A stretch of DNA of 64,000 nucleotides from NCBI RefSeq assembly GCF_023515955.1, contig NZ_CP097322.1, positions 3,433,501 to 3,497,500 on the forward strand, in the 5' to 3' direction. How positions within the stretch are numbered: position 1 is the stretch's first letter; the number at the start of each line of letters is the position of its first letter. This document shows positions 63,091-64,000 of the stretch, one piece after another. This DNA is from Streptomyces sp. RerS4 (lineage in GTDB: Bacteria > Actinomycetota > Actinomycetes > Streptomycetales > Streptomycetaceae). The notes beneath the pieces were generated by a model. The model saw only the letters and a program-made list of their open reading frames with translations. It ran no database searches and was not told where the DNA came from. A program made the position numbers and the translations under genes.

Positions 63091-63514
63091 CGACCGTGAC
63101 GAGGGGGATCGTTTCCTCAATGACCGCGGCGGCGTAGGCGGGGGTCCGCAACAGGCCGGGGACCACCATGGACTCGTAGGCTCGGATGGAGGCGGCGACC
63201 GCCTCCAGGTCGAGATGGACGCTGTGGGGGATGTCGCCGTAGGAGTGCCACCAGCCCTGTCGGCTCGACTCCCTGGCCAGTGCCGTCAGGTGGTCGACGA
63301 GATGCTGGTCGGTGACGCCGTAGAGCACGCAGAGATCGCGTACGTCGCGGGGGCTGACCGCACGGCGGCCCGTCTCCACGTGACTGACCTTGACCTGGGA
63401 GATCAGCAGCTCCGCCGCGACCTGCGTGCCGGTCATACCGCGGTCCTTACTGAGCCGGCGCAGCTCCGCCCCCAGTCGTCGTCCTGTGACGGTGGGGTTG
63501 TTGTTCGCCGCCAT
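63014..63514 (-). pseudogene. XRE/DUF5753 regulator truncated by fusion
   Basis: ATG 63514 encodes an XRE domain (LGAELRRLSKDRGMTGTQVA, then LISQVKVSHVETGRRAVSPR) and the start of DUF5753 (ARESSRQGWWHSYGDIP, AYESMVVPGLLRTPAYAAAV). After EETIPLVTVDHA at about residue 130 the reading enters DUF5819-derived sequence in the wrong frame and stops at residue 166, about 110 residues short of normal. GGAGG precedes the start. The DNA-binding part is intact, so a short product could still bind DNA. Confidence 0.75.
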
Positions 63515-63681
63515 GGGCGGTGAACCTCCGGCTCCAAGCCACTACGTGCCCGAGCAGATTGGCATGGGGCACCGGTTGTTGATCACGCGCCGTGCCGCCG
63601 GTGTCGCGCGTCGGAAAAAGGATTGTGCCTATGTAACGTGCCCGGCGTCGCCCATACGAACCAGCGCTCCGCGCGGCCGAG

Positions 63682-64000
63682 ATGATCGGCACCAGCCAGG
63701 GCTTCCTCCGCGCCCTCGGTGAACACCGCTTGATCACCCCGCTGCGCTCCGAGGGCGGTCACCGCCGCTACTCCCGCTACCAGCTGCGCATCGCCGCCCG
63801 CGCCCGGGAACTCGTCGACCAGGGCACGCCCATCGAGGCCGCATGCCGCATCATCGTCCTCGAGGACCAGCTCGAAGAGGCCCAGCGCATCAACGCCGAA
63901 CACCGCCGCGCCGCCGAAGCGGCGGACCCGCCGGCCGCGGCCCGAGACGGTGCGCGCCCCGCCGTACCTCGGCGGGCCCGCTCCCACTTGGAGGAACCCT
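63682..64000 (+). CDS. MerR-like helix-turn-helix protein (runs off window)
   Basis: From ATG 63682 the frame stays open to the edge: MIGTSQGFLRALGEHRLITP, RSEGGHRRYSRYQLRIAARA, ELVDQGTPIEAACRIIVLED and a coiled QLEEAQRINAEHRRAAEA. This is the MerR-type winged helix (recognition helix plus HRRYS wing) followed by a dimer helix. The real start may be slightly upstream; the in-frame stretch back to TAA at 63634 lacks an ATG/GTG with a ribosome site. The C-terminus is outside the window. Confidence 0.75.
   Translation, partial: MIGTSQGFLRALGEHRLITPLRSEGGHRRYSRYQLRIAARARELVDQGTPIEAACRIIVLEDQLEEAQRINAEHRRAAEAADPPAAARDGARPAVPRRARSHLEEP

Overview
This is a high-GC actinobacterial chromosome segment, almost certainly Streptomyces or a very close relative. 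The evidence is third-position G/C bias in every gene, many leaderless starts (a -10 hexamer about 7 nt before ATG/GTG), F420-type and HspR-type genes, a gamma-butyrolactone receptor homologue next to a SARP, DUF397/WhiJ-like genes, and a perfect Streptomyces-type parS site. The core gene order (recR-ybaB, purA, kyn genes, fba-pyrE, clpB, dnaK-grpE-dnaJ-hspR, etfD-like, dcd, tRNA-Gly) is the conserved Streptomyces backbone.

Layout. 1-7.4 kb: recR (partial), ybaB, an SLATT protein, a GntR regulator with a palindrome-rich upstream region, a class III aminotransferase, and a PfpI-MarR-LysE cluster with an operator over its promoter. 7.5-15.2 kb: a secreted alpha/beta hydrolase and membrane acyltransferase run by 8-bp overlaps into a histidine kinase/response regulator pair; a second paralogous pair and a leaderless P450 follow. 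15.2-20.1 kb: an ABC exporter with a divergent GbsR-type regulator and shared palindrome, two VOC proteins and a diacylglycerol-kinase-like protein. 20.2-27.1 kb: purA with a strong leader hairpin, fused remnants of a tetR/SDR pair, a cysteine-less AhpD-like protein, a secreted serine hydrolase, an S8 protease whose Shine-Dalgarno lies in a 13-bp hairpin, and a WhiJ-like XRE/DUF397 locus with a frameshifted partner.

27-38.5 kb: tryptophan-to-anthranilate genes (kynA, kynU, kynB-like) and DUF3151. They are separated from fba-pyrE by a regulator-rich block: an IS701-type transposase-like protein, a PucR regulator, a short SARP and an ScbR/ArpA-like receptor with a candidate ARE upstream of its own gene. 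The fba-pyrE gap holds a 32-bp perfect palindrome with a consensus parS core. 38.5-44.6 kb: sugar, spermidine-synthase-like and aminotransferase genes. 44.6-54 kb: the HspR heat-shock regulon (clpB and dnaK-grpE-dnaJ-hspR), each with a HAIR operator. Between them is a small cassette: a LuxR-type regulator divergent from a secreted-peptide gene and a degenerate Rieske-fold gene. 54-60.3 kb: a sugar transferase, an EtfD-like Fe-S membrane oxidoreductase with a 180-residue Ala/Glu/Lys tail, a Yip1 protein, a phosphoribosyltransferase, dcd and tRNA-Gly(CCC).

60.3-64 kb, just past the tRNA, is a decaying accessory zone. It holds an AbiEii-type gene with a nonsense codon, an HTTM pseudogene with internal deletions, and an XRE gene fused by deletion to a DUF5819 remnant. 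A MerR-like gene runs off the right edge. The best candidates for something under-described are the LuxR/peptide/Rieske-like cassette, the SARP/receptor block with its operator-like sites, the parS palindrome that may also terminate pyrE, and the Shine-Dalgarno-sequestering hairpin of the protease.
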